From an uncultured Eubacteriales bacterium (GTDB lineage: Bacteria > Bacillota > Clostridia > Monoglobales > Monoglobaceae): a stretch of DNA of 54,000 nt. Position 1 is the stretch's first letter, and each line of letters starts with the position of its first letter. The position numbers and the translations under genes were made by a program. The DNA lies in the NCBI GenBank assembly GCA_900542675.1, contig UQOT01000004.1:1-54000 (forward strand), in the 5' to 3' direction. Below the pieces are notes generated by a model. The model saw only the letters and a program-made list of their open reading frames with translations, had not been told where the DNA came from and did no database searches. Positions 9,123 to 16,905 of this stretch are shown in pieces.

Positions 9123-9401
9123 TTACTCCAATGTCTCTGCGGAGTTTAAAAACTCATTATATTTTTCGAGTATTTTATCGTTCAGCTCCGTGCGGGTCTC
9201 CGACTTAATCGGATGAGCAATGTCTTTAAACTCACCGTCGGGAGTCCTGCGGCTCGGCATTGCGATAAACAACCGCCCATCGCCGCTCTCGATAATCTTG
9301 ATGTCATGCACAACAAACTCATCGTCAAACGTAACCGATACGATTGCCTTCATTTTCGAGTCTGCACTCACTTTCCTTATCCTAATATCAGAGATTTTCA
9401 T
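9123..9401 (-). CDS. spoVG: Septation/regulatory protein SpoVG
   Basis: This is a 92-residue SpoVG, a small RNA/DNA-binding regulator widespread in Firmicutes that affects septation, sporulation and surface gene expression. It matches the family almost end to end: the MKISDIRIRKV start, the core VTFDDEFVVHDIKI, and the signature AMPSRRTPDGEFKDIAHPI. The ATG follows a strong AAGGAGGGGG site. It lies divergent from murC across an AT-rich 138-base gap. The name reflects B. subtilis; presence here does not prove that this organism sporulates. Confidence 0.97.
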   Translation of the reverse strand: MKISDIRIRKVSADSKMKAIVSVTFDDEFVVHDIKIIESGDGRLFIAMPSRRTPDGEFKDIAHPIKSETRTELNDKILEKYNEFLNSAETLE

Positions 9402-9472
9402 TGCTACCCCCTCCTTTCTGAATATTTAAAAAATTTTATTTTTATACTATTAAAAATATTTTAACCGTATAC

Positions 9473-9501
9473 TTGAAAAATACGGAAAAATATAGTATAC
9501 T
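9473..9501 (+). promoter_or_regulatory. Promoter of murC
   Basis: TTGAAA (9473-9478), 17 bases, TATACT (9496-9501), about 40 bases before the murC start. Confidence 0.6.
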
Positions 9502-9539
9502 AAACCCATTATCAATATAAATGAAAGAGGGTAAAAATC

Positions 9540-10925
9540 ATGAGTGATTTTTCAGCGGTTCCTCTACCTAAGCTCGGCGGGGACTCATATATACACATGA
9601 TAGGTATCGGCGGCATAAGTATGAGCGGAATTGCCGAAATGCTTTTAAGCTTCGGATGTAAGGTCTCGGGCAGCGATATGAAGGAGTCCGCCCTGACCGA
9701 CAGGCTCAAAAAAGGCGGCGCCCGCATTACCATAGGCCAGTCTGCCGACAATATAAAAAATCCCGATTTGGTATGTTATACCGCGGCGATATCCGAGGAT
9801 AATCCCGAACTCAAAGCGGCGAAAGACAAAGGCATTCCAACTGTTGAAAGGGCTGTGCTTCTCGGCGCACTGCTTAAAAAGTATAAATATCCGGTCGCTG
9901 TTGCCGGTACACACGGTAAGACCACAACCTCGTCTATGCTGTCGCTTGTCCTGCTCGCAGCAGGCACAGACCCGACAATACTAATCGGAGGCGAGCTTAA
10001 ACAAATCGGCGGAAACTACCGCATCGGCGGAAATGAATATCTGCCGTTTGAAGCCTGCGAATATGTCGACAGCTTTCTGCATTTTGAGCCGTATGCTTCA
10101 ATAATCACAAATATCGAAGAGGACCATTTGGATTATTTTAAAGACCTCAATGATATTATATCATCTTTTGTCAAATTTGCAAGCCAAACAAGTGATAAGG
10201 GGTGCAATATTGTATGTATTGACGAAAATACTACCGCCTCCATTGTGCAAAATGTAGAAAAACGTTTTATAACCTACGGATTGACTAATAAAAATGCTGA
10301 CTATACTGCCGAAAATATAGTTTTGGCGCCTGACGGAAAACCGAGCTTTGACGTATACAAAGGCGGTGAAAAATTCGTAAGCCTCAGCTTAAACGTTGCG
10401 GGCAGACATAACATCTGCAACGCAGTCGGTGTTACCGCGGCGTGCGACTTTTTAGGACTGGATGCGAAATATATCAAAGAAGGTCTTGAGGCGTTTGGCG
10501 GCGCAAAGCGCAGGTTTGACCGACTGGGCAAAACACAAAACAAAGTGGACGTGGTTGATGATTATGCTCATCATCCGACCGAAATACGCACCACGCTTGA
10601 AACCGCAAAGAATATGGGCTACAGCAAGGTTTGGGTCTGCTTTCAGCCGCACACATACTCAAGAACAAAAGCATTTTTAAACGACTTTGCAGCCTCGCTC
10701 AGCGTTGCCGACAGAGTGATAATTGCAGACGTTTATCCCGCAAGAGAAAAATATGACGGAACAATACACTCCTGCGACCTCGCGGCGCTTATTCCCGGCA
10801 GTGTGTATATGAACGATTTCGGCGCAATTAAAAGATATCTTACAGAAAACGCATCGTCCGACGATTTGATTATAACAATGGGTGCGGGAAATATATGCGA
10901 GCTTGGCTATTCGCTTGTTGAATAA
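9540..10925 (+). CDS. murC: UDP-N-acetylmuramate--L-alanine ligase MurC
   Basis: MurC is the cytoplasmic ATP-dependent ligase that adds the first residue, L-alanine, to UDP-N-acetylmuramate in peptidoglycan synthesis. The 461-residue protein has the Rossmann N-domain (IHMIGIGGISMSGIAEMLL, about 18-36). The Mur ligase ATP-binding loop GTHGKTTTS lies at about 123-131, followed by the central domain with NIEEDHLDYF. The C-terminal domain has RRFDRLG and DDYAHHPTEI. The length is normal. The ATG has an AGAGGG site. It is not in a dcw cluster, and is flanked by spoVG (divergent) and an HU gene (convergent). Confidence 0.97.
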   Translation: MSDFSAVPLPKLGGDSYIHMIGIGGISMSGIAEMLLSFGCKVSGSDMKESALTDRLKKGGARITIGQSADNIKNPDLVCYTAAISEDNPELKAAKDKGIPTVERAVLLGALLKKYKYPVAVAGTHGKTTTSSMLSLVLLAAGTDPTILIGGELKQIGGNYRIGGNEYLPFEACEYVDSFLHFEPYASIITNIEEDHLDYFKDLNDIISSFVKFASQTSDKGCNIVCIDENTTASIVQNVEKRFITYGLTNKNADYTAENIVLAPDGKPSFDVYKGGEKFVSLSLNVAGRHNICNAVGVTAACDFLGLDAKYIKEGLEAFGGAKRRFDRLGKTQNKVDVVDDYAHHPTEIRTTLETAKNMGYSKVWVCFQPHTYSRTKAFLNDFAASLSVADRVIIADVYPAREKYDGTIHSCDLAALIPGSVYMNDFGAIKRYLTENASSDDLIITMGAGNICELGYSLVE

Positions 10926-10927
10926 CA

Positions 10928-10957
10928 AAAGGGCTGCCGCGATGCGGCAGCCCTTTA
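10928..10957. terminator. Bidirectional intrinsic terminator
   Basis: A stem GGGCTGCCGC/GCGGCAGCCC with a 3-base loop has A-rich and T-rich flanks, between convergent murC and the HU gene. Confidence 0.9.
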
Positions 10958-10971
10958 ATATTTATGTTAAA

Positions 10972-11250
10972 TTACTTGTTGTTAACTAAATCCTTAAGCG
11001 CACGACCTGCCTTGAAAGCGGGAACTTTAGCTGCCGGAATTTTTATAGCTTCGCCTGTGAGCGGGTTCTTACCCATTCTCTCAGCTCTGTCTCTTACTTC
11101 AAAGCTGCCGAAGCCGATAAGCTGAACCTTATCGCCGCTCTTGAGAGCATCCTGTACAGTCGAAATGAAAGCTGCGAGAGCTGCCTCTGTGTCCTTCTTT
11201 GTAAGACCTGTTTTTTCAGCCATTGCCGAAAGTAATTCTTGCTTATTCAT
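10972..11250 (-). CDS. hup: HU-family DNA-binding protein
   Basis: This is a 92-residue histone-like HU protein, a homodimeric nucleoid protein that bends DNA. It begins MNKQELLSAMAEKTGLTKKDTEAAL. The beta-arm is intact: GFGSFEVRDRAERMGKNP then a basic arm ending in FKAGRALKDLVN. The family signature GxGxFxxxxRxxRxGRNPxTG is present with a Lys instead of the last Arg. The length is normal and the start has an AGGAGGAG site. The 300-base gap between this gene and guaB is very AT-rich and holds the upstream regions of both genes; I could not place the HU promoter with confidence. Confidence 0.96.
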   Translation of the reverse strand: MNKQELLSAMAEKTGLTKKDTEAALAAFISTVQDALKSGDKVQLIGFGSFEVRDRAERMGKNPLTGEAIKIPAAKVPAFKAGRALKDLVNNK

Positions 11251-11490
11251 TTTTTCTCCTCCTGAATAAAAAAACTTTATTATTTTATAAGCGATTATGA
11301 ACCGATTTTGCTAAAAACCGCATAAACACTTATATTCATACACATTATTCTACTACAAACGCTGACAAATTTCCATAGATTTTTTGTTCAAAACTAAATA
11401 TTTGTATAAATTAACAAAATTTTGGGATATTTCAATAATTATATCGCAAAAATATGGTAAAAATAAACTAAAAATTGATACCCGTTAGCT

Positions 11491-11519
11491 TTGACAAAGG
11501 CCATTTGATATGCTATAAT
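11491..11519 (+). promoter_or_regulatory. Promoter of guaB
   Basis: Perfect TTGACA (11491-11496) and TATAAT (11514-11519) with a 17-base spacer. Only about 27 bases lie between the expected start of transcription and the ATG, so no purine riboswitch fits here. Confidence 0.75.
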
Positions 11520-11552
11520 GTAATACTATAAAATTATACTGGAGGAAAAGAT

Positions 11553-13049
11553 ATGGCTTATTACTACAAAGAACCTTCTCATACATTCAGCGAATACCTT
11601 CTTGTTCCGGGATATTCGGACGCGAACTGTATTCCGGCAAACGTTTCGCTCAAAACTCCGCTTGTAAAATACAAAAAGGGTGAAGAACCGGCTCTCACTA
11701 TGAACACCCCTCTCGTATCGGCTATTATGCAGTCTGTTTCCGGCGTTGATATGGCAATCGCACTTGCAAAAGAAGGCGGTGTGTCGTTCATCTTCGGCTC
11801 ACAGCCGATAGAAAAACAAGCGGAAATGGTAAGAAAAGTCAAGGCGTACAAGTCGGGTTTTGTTGAGTCCGACTCAAACATTTCGCCGGACGCAACTCTC
11901 GGAGACGTTCTAAAGCTCAAGGAAGAGCGCGGACACTCGACAATCGCAGTTACCGAGGACGGCACAAAGACCGGCAAGCTAGTCGGAATTGTTACCGGCC
12001 GTGATTACAGAATAAGCCGTATGTCGAAGGACGAAAAGGTCAGCGCCTTTATGACTCCTTTTGAAAAGTTAATCACCGCTCCCGAGGGTACATCGCTTAA
12101 AGAAGCGAACGATATCATATGGGAGCATAAGCTAAACTCACTGCCTATAATAGACAATGAGGGCAGACTCAGCTCATTTGTTTTCAGAAAAGACTATGAG
12201 CAGCACAAGGAAAATCCGCACGAGCTTCTTGATGCGGACAAGCGTTATATTGTCGGTGCGGGCATAAATACGCGCGACTATGAAGAACGCGTTCCCGCTC
12301 TGGTTGACGCGGGCGTTGACGTGCTCTGTATCGACTCAAGCGAGGGCTATACAGAGTGGCAGGCACGCACAATTAAATTTATCCGCGAGAAGTACGGCGA
12401 CAGCGTAAAGGTCGGCGCAGGCAATGTTGTCGACAGCGACGGCTTCAGATTTTTAGCAGATGCGGGCGCTGACTTTATAAAAATAGGTATCGGCGGCGGC
12501 AGTATCTGTATCACACGTGAGACAAAAGGTATAGGCCGCGGCCAGGCGACTGCTGTAATCGACGTCGCAAAGGCAAGAGACGAATACTTCGAGGAGACCG
12601 GTGTATACGTTCCGATATGCTCGGACGGCGGCATCGTGCTCGATTACCATATTACACTCGCACTCGCTATGGGCTGCGACTTCTGTATGCTCGGCAGATA
12701 TTTTGCAAGATTTGACGAAAGCCCGACAAATAAGGTTATGGTCAACGGCAGCTATATGAAGGAATACTGGGGCGAAGGCAGCGCAAGGGCGAGAAACTGG
12801 CAGCGTTACGATATGGGCGGCGCGGCAAAACTCTCGTTTGTCGAAGGCGTTGACTGCTATGTTCCGTATGCGGGCTCGCTTCATGATAATATGTCAACCA
12901 CGCTCAGCAAGGTGCGCTCCACTATGTGCAACTGCGGCGCGACAAGTATTCCCGAGTTCCAGCAAAAGGCGCGTCTGACCTTAGTCAGCAGCGTTTCAAT
13001 CATCGAGGGCGGCGCACACGACGTTGTCGTTAAGGATAATTACAAATAA
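11553..13049 (+). CDS. guaB: IMP dehydrogenase, trichomonad-like subtype
   Basis: IMP dehydrogenase oxidises IMP to XMP with NAD, the committed step to guanine nucleotides. The 498-residue protein has the (beta/alpha)8 barrel split by a CBS-pair domain (about 105-220). The catalytic loop GGGSICITRETKGIGRGQ places the nucleophilic Cys at residue 319, and the mobile flap carries RNWQRYD with Arg418-Tyr419. These numbers and the loop wording agree with the Tritrichomonas foetus enzyme as I remember it. They differ from the usual bacterial GPGSICTTR form. Lys310 and Glu431, linked in that parasite to weak mycophenolate binding, are also present. The ATG follows GGAGG. Function is near certain; the subtype call rests on memory of the parasite sequence. 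Confidence 0.96.
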   Translation: MAYYYKEPSHTFSEYLLVPGYSDANCIPANVSLKTPLVKYKKGEEPALTMNTPLVSAIMQSVSGVDMAIALAKEGGVSFIFGSQPIEKQAEMVRKVKAYKSGFVESDSNISPDATLGDVLKLKEERGHSTIAVTEDGTKTGKLVGIVTGRDYRISRMSKDEKVSAFMTPFEKLITAPEGTSLKEANDIIWEHKLNSLPIIDNEGRLSSFVFRKDYEQHKENPHELLDADKRYIVGAGINTRDYEERVPALVDAGVDVLCIDSSEGYTEWQARTIKFIREKYGDSVKVGAGNVVDSDGFRFLADAGADFIKIGIGGGSICITRETKGIGRGQATAVIDVAKARDEYFEETGVYVPICSDGGIVLDYHITLALAMGCDFCMLGRYFARFDESPTNKVMVNGSYMKEYWGEGSARARNWQRYDMGGAAKLSFVEGVDCYVPYAGSLHDNMSTTLSKVRSTMCNCGATSIPEFQQKARLTLVSSVSIIEGGAHDVVVKDNYK

Positions 13050-13065
13050 GTCATTACATAATCAA

Positions 13066-13093
13066 GAAACCGCTGCGTTTCCGCGGCGGTTTC
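13066..13093 (+). terminator. Probable terminator after guaB
   Basis: GAAACCGCTGCG pairs with CGCGGCGGTTTC (one wobble) around a short loop. The downstream tract is A-rich rather than T-rich, so it is a weaker call. Confidence 0.5.
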
Positions 13094-13302
13094 AAAATGT
13101 AAAAATCCCTGCTTTGTGTTAAGCGAAGCAAAGATTTTTGAATATAAGACTAATGTTTATTAAATATGAACATCACTTCCAATTTAAATTCCGCCTTCGG
13201 TAAATCCAATATTCATTCAAATATCTTATTTATCGTTTTGTTTGCGAACCAATGCCGGAAATTGTAACTGATGACATAAAATGCGACACTCTTTCGTTTA
13301 TA

Positions 13303-13833
13303 CTATAATATTCCTATACATATCAAATTATTATCAACTGATCTAACTTGCGAAAGCTTTTCTTGCATTTTATTGACAACTTTATCTCTTAAAATTTTTG
13401 CTTCTATTTTATTAAGTCTATTTATAACACTGCCACATATATCGTAATAATTCTTATTAAAATCAGAAACTTCAGAAACTCTGACAATTTCGTGCTGACA
13501 AACGATATGACAAGTAACACCAAAACCGCCGAAGAATATTTCCAAATCAAAGTATGGTATTTGTTTTTCTATTGGTTCCTCTCTGTTATAATTACTTTTG
13601 GCAGAGGCTAGCCAATTTGCGAGCTCTATAAAATGCTCACAAAGATATTTTGCAACAGCATCGAACTCGAGACGGTTACTGTCTATATTTTTTCTTACAA
13701 TATTTTCTATTATTTTTTTTATAACTTTTTTTATAAGCAACACAAGTGGTATAATTATAGGTGAAAGCAATAAACCTATAAAACCAATTATTGCAAAGAA
13801 AAAGATCACAGCCATAAAATCCATAAAATCCAT
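13303..13833 (-). CDS. Small membrane-anchored protein of unknown function
   Basis: I do not recognise this 176-residue protein. The N-terminus has one long or two short membrane segments (about 7-34, very rich in Phe, Ile and Leu) followed by a basic stretch (KKVIKKII), so the rest should be cytoplasmic. The remainder is mixed alpha/beta with no motif I can name. It includes aromatic FDLEIFFGGFGVTCHI and a helical C-terminus. The start repeats ATGGATTTT twice and has an AAAGGAAA site. It lies 15 bases downstream of a 58-residue gene, so the two form an operon divergent from an XRE regulator. The whole stretch is more AT-rich than its surroundings, which suggests acquisition. Membrane immunity or stress functions are possible but unsupported. 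Confidence 0.6.
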   Translation of the reverse strand: MDFMDFMAVIFFFAIIGFIGLLLSPIIIPLVLLIKKVIKKIIENIVRKNIDSNRLEFDAVAKYLCEHFIELANWLASAKSNYNREEPIEKQIPYFDLEIFFGGFGVTCHIVCQHEIVRVSEVSDFNKNYYDICGSVINRLNKIEAKILRDKVVNKMQEKLSQVRSVDNNLICIGIL

Positions 13834-13848
13834 TTTTCTTTTTCCTTT

Positions 13849-14025
13849 CTATACGTTATATCTAAAAAGTGAAATTAGATAACGTACATTGTTATCGTTC
13901 AGACCGTAATCCGCAAGCAATCTTTTCTGAATTTGACGTAAAGATTCCTTATCAGCCGTATCATTTGCCGCTTTTATTGCAGCAAGATATAAATTATAAT
14001 CTTTTGTACTCATAGAATTTCCCAT
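13849..14025 (-). CDS. Small hypothetical protein upstream of the membrane protein
   Basis: This is a 58-residue, mostly helical protein I do not recognise (contains STKDYNLYLAAIKAA and ends LISLFRYNV). I chose the ATG at 14025 because GGAGG sits eight bases before it (14034-14038). A longer frame would start at a TTG inside that ribosome site. It is the first gene of a two-gene operon. Its small size, its place beside a divergent XRE regulator and the AT-rich setting could fit a small regulatory or toxin-type partner. Nothing in the sequence proves this. Confidence 0.5.
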   Translation of the reverse strand: MGNSMSTKDYNLYLAAIKAANDTADKESLRQIQKRLLADYGLNDNNVRYLISLFRYNV

Positions 14026-14210
14026 AGTTTTATCCTCCAAATTTTAAATAATTTTCTACAGATTTGTTGAAAAAATTATGACATTTTTTCACCTCCAAAA
14101 TTTATCACAAAATCTTATATTATCTGTAAGCTCCATTATAAATCTCTGTTAGCTAATTGTCAATACTAAATATTAACGATAAGCTATTTAAAAAGGAGCT
14201 AAAAGAGATT

Positions 14211-14531
14211 ATGCTTGAATCGAAAATTTTAGGAAATGCGATAAAAGCTGCACGCATTAAAAACGGTTTATCACAGGAAAATCTAGCTGAGCTAGTAGGA
14301 ATTATGCCTACACATTTAAAACATATAGAAAGCGAGCATCGCAAGCCTTCTATTGATGTCTTGTTTAAACTTACAAAAGTTTTGCATATATCTTTAGACA
14401 ATCTGTTATTTAACAATATTTCTATATCAGCCGAACTGCACACCGCAGAGATATTGCTAAAAGATTGTGACTTAAAAGAAATTGAACTTATAATTGATAT
14501 AATAAAATCAATTCAAAAACACAGAAAATAA
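14211..14531 (+). CDS. XRE-family helix-turn-helix regulator
   Basis: This is a 106-residue DNA-binding protein with an N-terminal lambda-repressor-like HTH (about 6-62: IKAARIKNGLSQENLAEL, then HLKHIESEHRKPSIDVLFKL). A short helical C-terminal segment follows (LKEIELIIDIIKSIQKH). I prefer the ATG at 14211, which has AAGGAG at 14193-14198. A longer frame could use TTG at 14157 but lacks a site. It is transcribed away from the two small genes on the other strand and probably controls them and itself. It sits at the edge of an AT-rich, repeat-bearing island. Confidence 0.85.
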   Translation: MLESKILGNAIKAARIKNGLSQENLAELVGIMPTHLKHIESEHRKPSIDVLFKLTKVLHISLDNLLFNNISISAELHTAEILLKDCDLKEIELIIDIIKSIQKHRK

Positions 14532-15416
14532 TCATTGGAAAAAACACTTCCAAAATGTACAAACCTTGATTTTATGTTAGTTACTGAATCAAATAAATCA
14601 AAGTAGTGTATGATGAATAATATTTTACACGGGAAATAGATAAATTTAAAAAGTTTAGAGAGAAATATTTTTAAATATGCTCCAATAAATCAATATATAA
14701 TTAAAACAAGAGAAAAGAACATTTTTCGTCATAATGGCAGAGACAAAAAGAACCACCAAGATTTTATCAGCAGGAAAAATATTATAACTTTGTTGAAAGG
14801 TACAAAAGCAATTTATTTTAATCGACATGAGGTAGATTAAGATTGTCGAAGAAGTCAATTATGCAAGTAATTTAAGCTTAAAAAACTTGTAAAGAACATC
14901 AACTCGGCGATTGCTACACACGATATAGTGTGTATTGTTGTTGGAGTGCTAAAGCATATGCAATTAAAAGGCACCACAACATGGAAATGGAGCCCGTTTG
15001 GGCTTCTGAAGGGGTTCAGAATGCGTCCAAAGAATACAATTTGGAGACTTTCCATAAAATATTCGCAGAGCCATTCGTAGTGAGCGTCGATAAGCGTATT
15101 CATACGAAAAGCATTGCATACTATAGCATAAATTCATTAATGCTTGCCATCGCACACAATGTGTACTGCCACTCTCGACGTTGCGTGCCAAACAAATATG
15201 AGACGTGGGTCTCGCATTATATGGCGCAAATCATAAATTTGCACGAAGCGCCGAATCGGCGCTCCGTACGAAATAATTTATAGTGAATATCATAGAGATT
15301 GTCGACAATATGTTTTCTTTTGCGCATACTGAACCCCCTCAGTCACGGGCAAGCCGTGACAGCTCCCCGTTGGGGCGCCTTTCAACCGTGGGCTCAAAAG
15401 CCCCTTTTTGTGTTTG
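14532..15416. other. Gene-poor AT-rich stretch with structured repeat material
   Basis: About 880 bases without a convincing gene. The left part (14650-14850) holds an open plus-strand frame of about 65 codons with no start and no recognisable domain. The right part (about 14900-15300) has many short hairpins, such as AGCGCCGA/TCGGCGCT at 15247-15263 and GAGAC/GTCTC near 15202, and open frames on both strands that look like by-products of repeat structure. The end (15343-15411) has a GTCACGG/CCGTGAC hairpin and a GGGCT/AGCCC hairpin followed by T's, a possible terminator just before the next promoter. Confidence 0.5.
15006..15342. repeat. Segment bounded by inverted 20-base motifs, dispersed-repeat family
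   Basis: A 20-base motif, CGCATACTGAACCCCCTCAG, at 15323-15342 has an inverted, slightly diverged copy at 15006-15025 (reads CGCATTCTGAACCCCTTCAG on the minus strand). A third relative lies at 45577-45596. The arrangement encloses about 300 bases with several hairpins. No transposase is present. Confidence 0.45.
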
Positions 15417-15445
15417 TTGACATAATAGTTAAAATGTGGTATAAT
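15417..15445 (+). promoter_or_regulatory. Promoter of the MBOAT-DHHW operon
   Basis: Perfect TTGACA (15417-15422) and TATAAT (15440-15445) with 17 bases between. Confidence 0.75.
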
Positions 15446-15495
15446 AGTATGGTTTATTATAGGAAACTGAGCTTTTGACGTATGGGGGAAAGTAA

Positions 15496-16893
15496 ATGGT
15501 TTTTTCGAGCTTGCTTTTTTTATGTATATTCCTGCCGGTCGTATTGTTGCTCTATTTTTGGAACGGTAATATGACTTACAGAAATACGGTGATGGTTATT
15601 GCATCGCTTATTTTTTATGCGTGGGGCGAGCCGGTGTGGGTTATTGCACTGCTTTTCAGCGCGGGCATAGACTATGTAAACGGTCTTGTCATTCACAAAT
15701 ATTTCGGAAAGTGGCAGGCAAAGGCTGCGCTTATTGCGTCGCTTGTGTTAAATCTCGGCATACTTGCTACATTCAAGTATTCAAGCTGGATTATAGGCAG
15801 CATTAATTCAGCCTTCGACATTCATATTCCGTACTATGATTTTGCGCTGCCGCTCGGTATTTCGTTCTACACCTTCCAGACGCTGTCATATACTATTGAT
15901 ATGTACCGCGGCGAGATTGAGGTTCAGAAAAACCCGCTTAACTTCTTGTGCTATGTTTCGATGTTTCCGCAGCTTGTTGCAGGTCCCATCGTAAGATATA
16001 TTGATATAGAAAATCAGATTAATTACAGAAAAGTCTCTCTCAAGGGCTTTGAATACGGTATTCTACGCTTTGTTCAGGGAATGATTAAAAAGGTCGTATT
16101 CGCAAACGGTATCGGCGCTGTGGCGACGTCGCTGCTTGATACCAATTTCGGTGCGTCAACCTCGGTTTTATCGGCATGGGTCGGCATAATCGCATACACA
16201 TTCCAGATTTATTTTGACTTTTCTGGATACTCCGATATGGCAATAGGTATGGGGCGTATGTTCGGCTTTAACTTTCTGGAAAACTTCAACTATCCGTATG
16301 TTTCCAAGAATATTACGGAATTCTGGCGCAGATGGCATATATCGCTGAGTACGTTTTTCAGAGATTACGTGTATATCCCGCTCGGCGGTAACCGAAAGCA
16401 TCAGGTATTTAACATACTCGTTGTTTGGATGCTCACCGGCCTGTGGCACGGTGCGAGCTGGAATTTTGTGCTGTGGGGATTATTCTACGGACTTTTGCTG
16501 ATTATAGAGAAAAAGGCGTTTAATGGTGCGCTTATGCGGCTTCCGTCGTTCTTTGCACATCTTTATACGATGATTTTAGTCGTGCTCGGCTGGGCGCTTT
16601 TCTACTTCACCGATTTCGGGCAGCTCAAACAATGGTTCATTTGTGCATTCGGCGGCTCGGGCAGACTTTACGACTATACCGGCTTTACTGCGCTGATGTC
16701 AAATCTGTGGCTGTTTATCGGCTGCGCAGTTGTATCAACGCCAATTCTAAGGCGCGGCTACAGTTGGTTTTCAAACAAGTGCAGAGCCATTAATGTCGTA
16801 ATCACTCCTGTTCTTGTACTTGTTCTGCTTGCGGCATGCTTTGTATTGCTCGTGGGCGAGTCGTATAACCCGTTTTTGTATTTCAGATTTTAA
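15496..16893 (+). CDS. MBOAT-family O-acyltransferase (AlgI-like)
   Basis: This is a 465-residue integral membrane acyltransferase of the MBOAT family, close to AlgI/PatA-type proteins that move acetyl groups across the membrane to extracellular polysaccharides. About ten transmembrane helices can be traced. Conserved family pieces are GISFYTFQTLSYTID, FPQLVAGPI, the ITEFWRRWHISLSTF region and the catalytic GLWHGASWNFVLWG with its invariant His. The length is typical. The start has a GGGGGAAAG site. The DHHW gene follows 12 bases after the stop, so the pair is an operon: MBOAT supplies activated acyl groups and the DHHW protein probably completes transfer outside. Confidence 0.92.
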   Translation: MVFSSLLFLCIFLPVVLLLYFWNGNMTYRNTVMVIASLIFYAWGEPVWVIALLFSAGIDYVNGLVIHKYFGKWQAKAALIASLVLNLGILATFKYSSWIIGSINSAFDIHIPYYDFALPLGISFYTFQTLSYTIDMYRGEIEVQKNPLNFLCYVSMFPQLVAGPIVRYIDIENQINYRKVSLKGFEYGILRFVQGMIKKVVFANGIGAVATSLLDTNFGASTSVLSAWVGIIAYTFQIYFDFSGYSDMAIGMGRMFGFNFLENFNYPYVSKNITEFWRRWHISLSTFFRDYVYIPLGGNRKHQVFNILVVWMLTGLWHGASWNFVLWGLFYGLLLIIEKKAFNGALMRLPSFFAHLYTMILVVLGWALFYFTDFGQLKQWFICAFGGSGRLYDYTGFTALMSNLWLFIGCAVVSTPILRRGYSWFSNKCRAINVVITPVLVLVLLAACFVLLVGESYNPFLYFRF

Positions 16894-16905
16894 AGGGGAT
16901 TTTAA

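Noticed and set aside
11251..11552. A purine riboswitch before guaB
   Set aside because: The consensus promoter ends only about 33 bases before the ATG, leaving no room for an aptamer.
13101..13140. Imperfect AAAAATC/GATTTTT hairpin after guaB
   Set aside because: The inner pairing is poor and no gene end is near enough; the upstream hairpin at 13066 is the better terminator.
14032..14094. A 20-codon GTG frame, and an ATG-TCA-TAA minimal ORF behind GGAGGTG, upstream of the 58-residue gene
   Set aside because: The GTG lies inside the ribosome site and the other ORF is two codons long. No further support, so not annotated as genes.
14855..15283. Open frames on both strands of up to 117 codons in the gene-poor stretch
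   Set aside because: No ribosome sites or domains, odd composition, and overlap on both strands with hairpins. Best explained by repeat structure.
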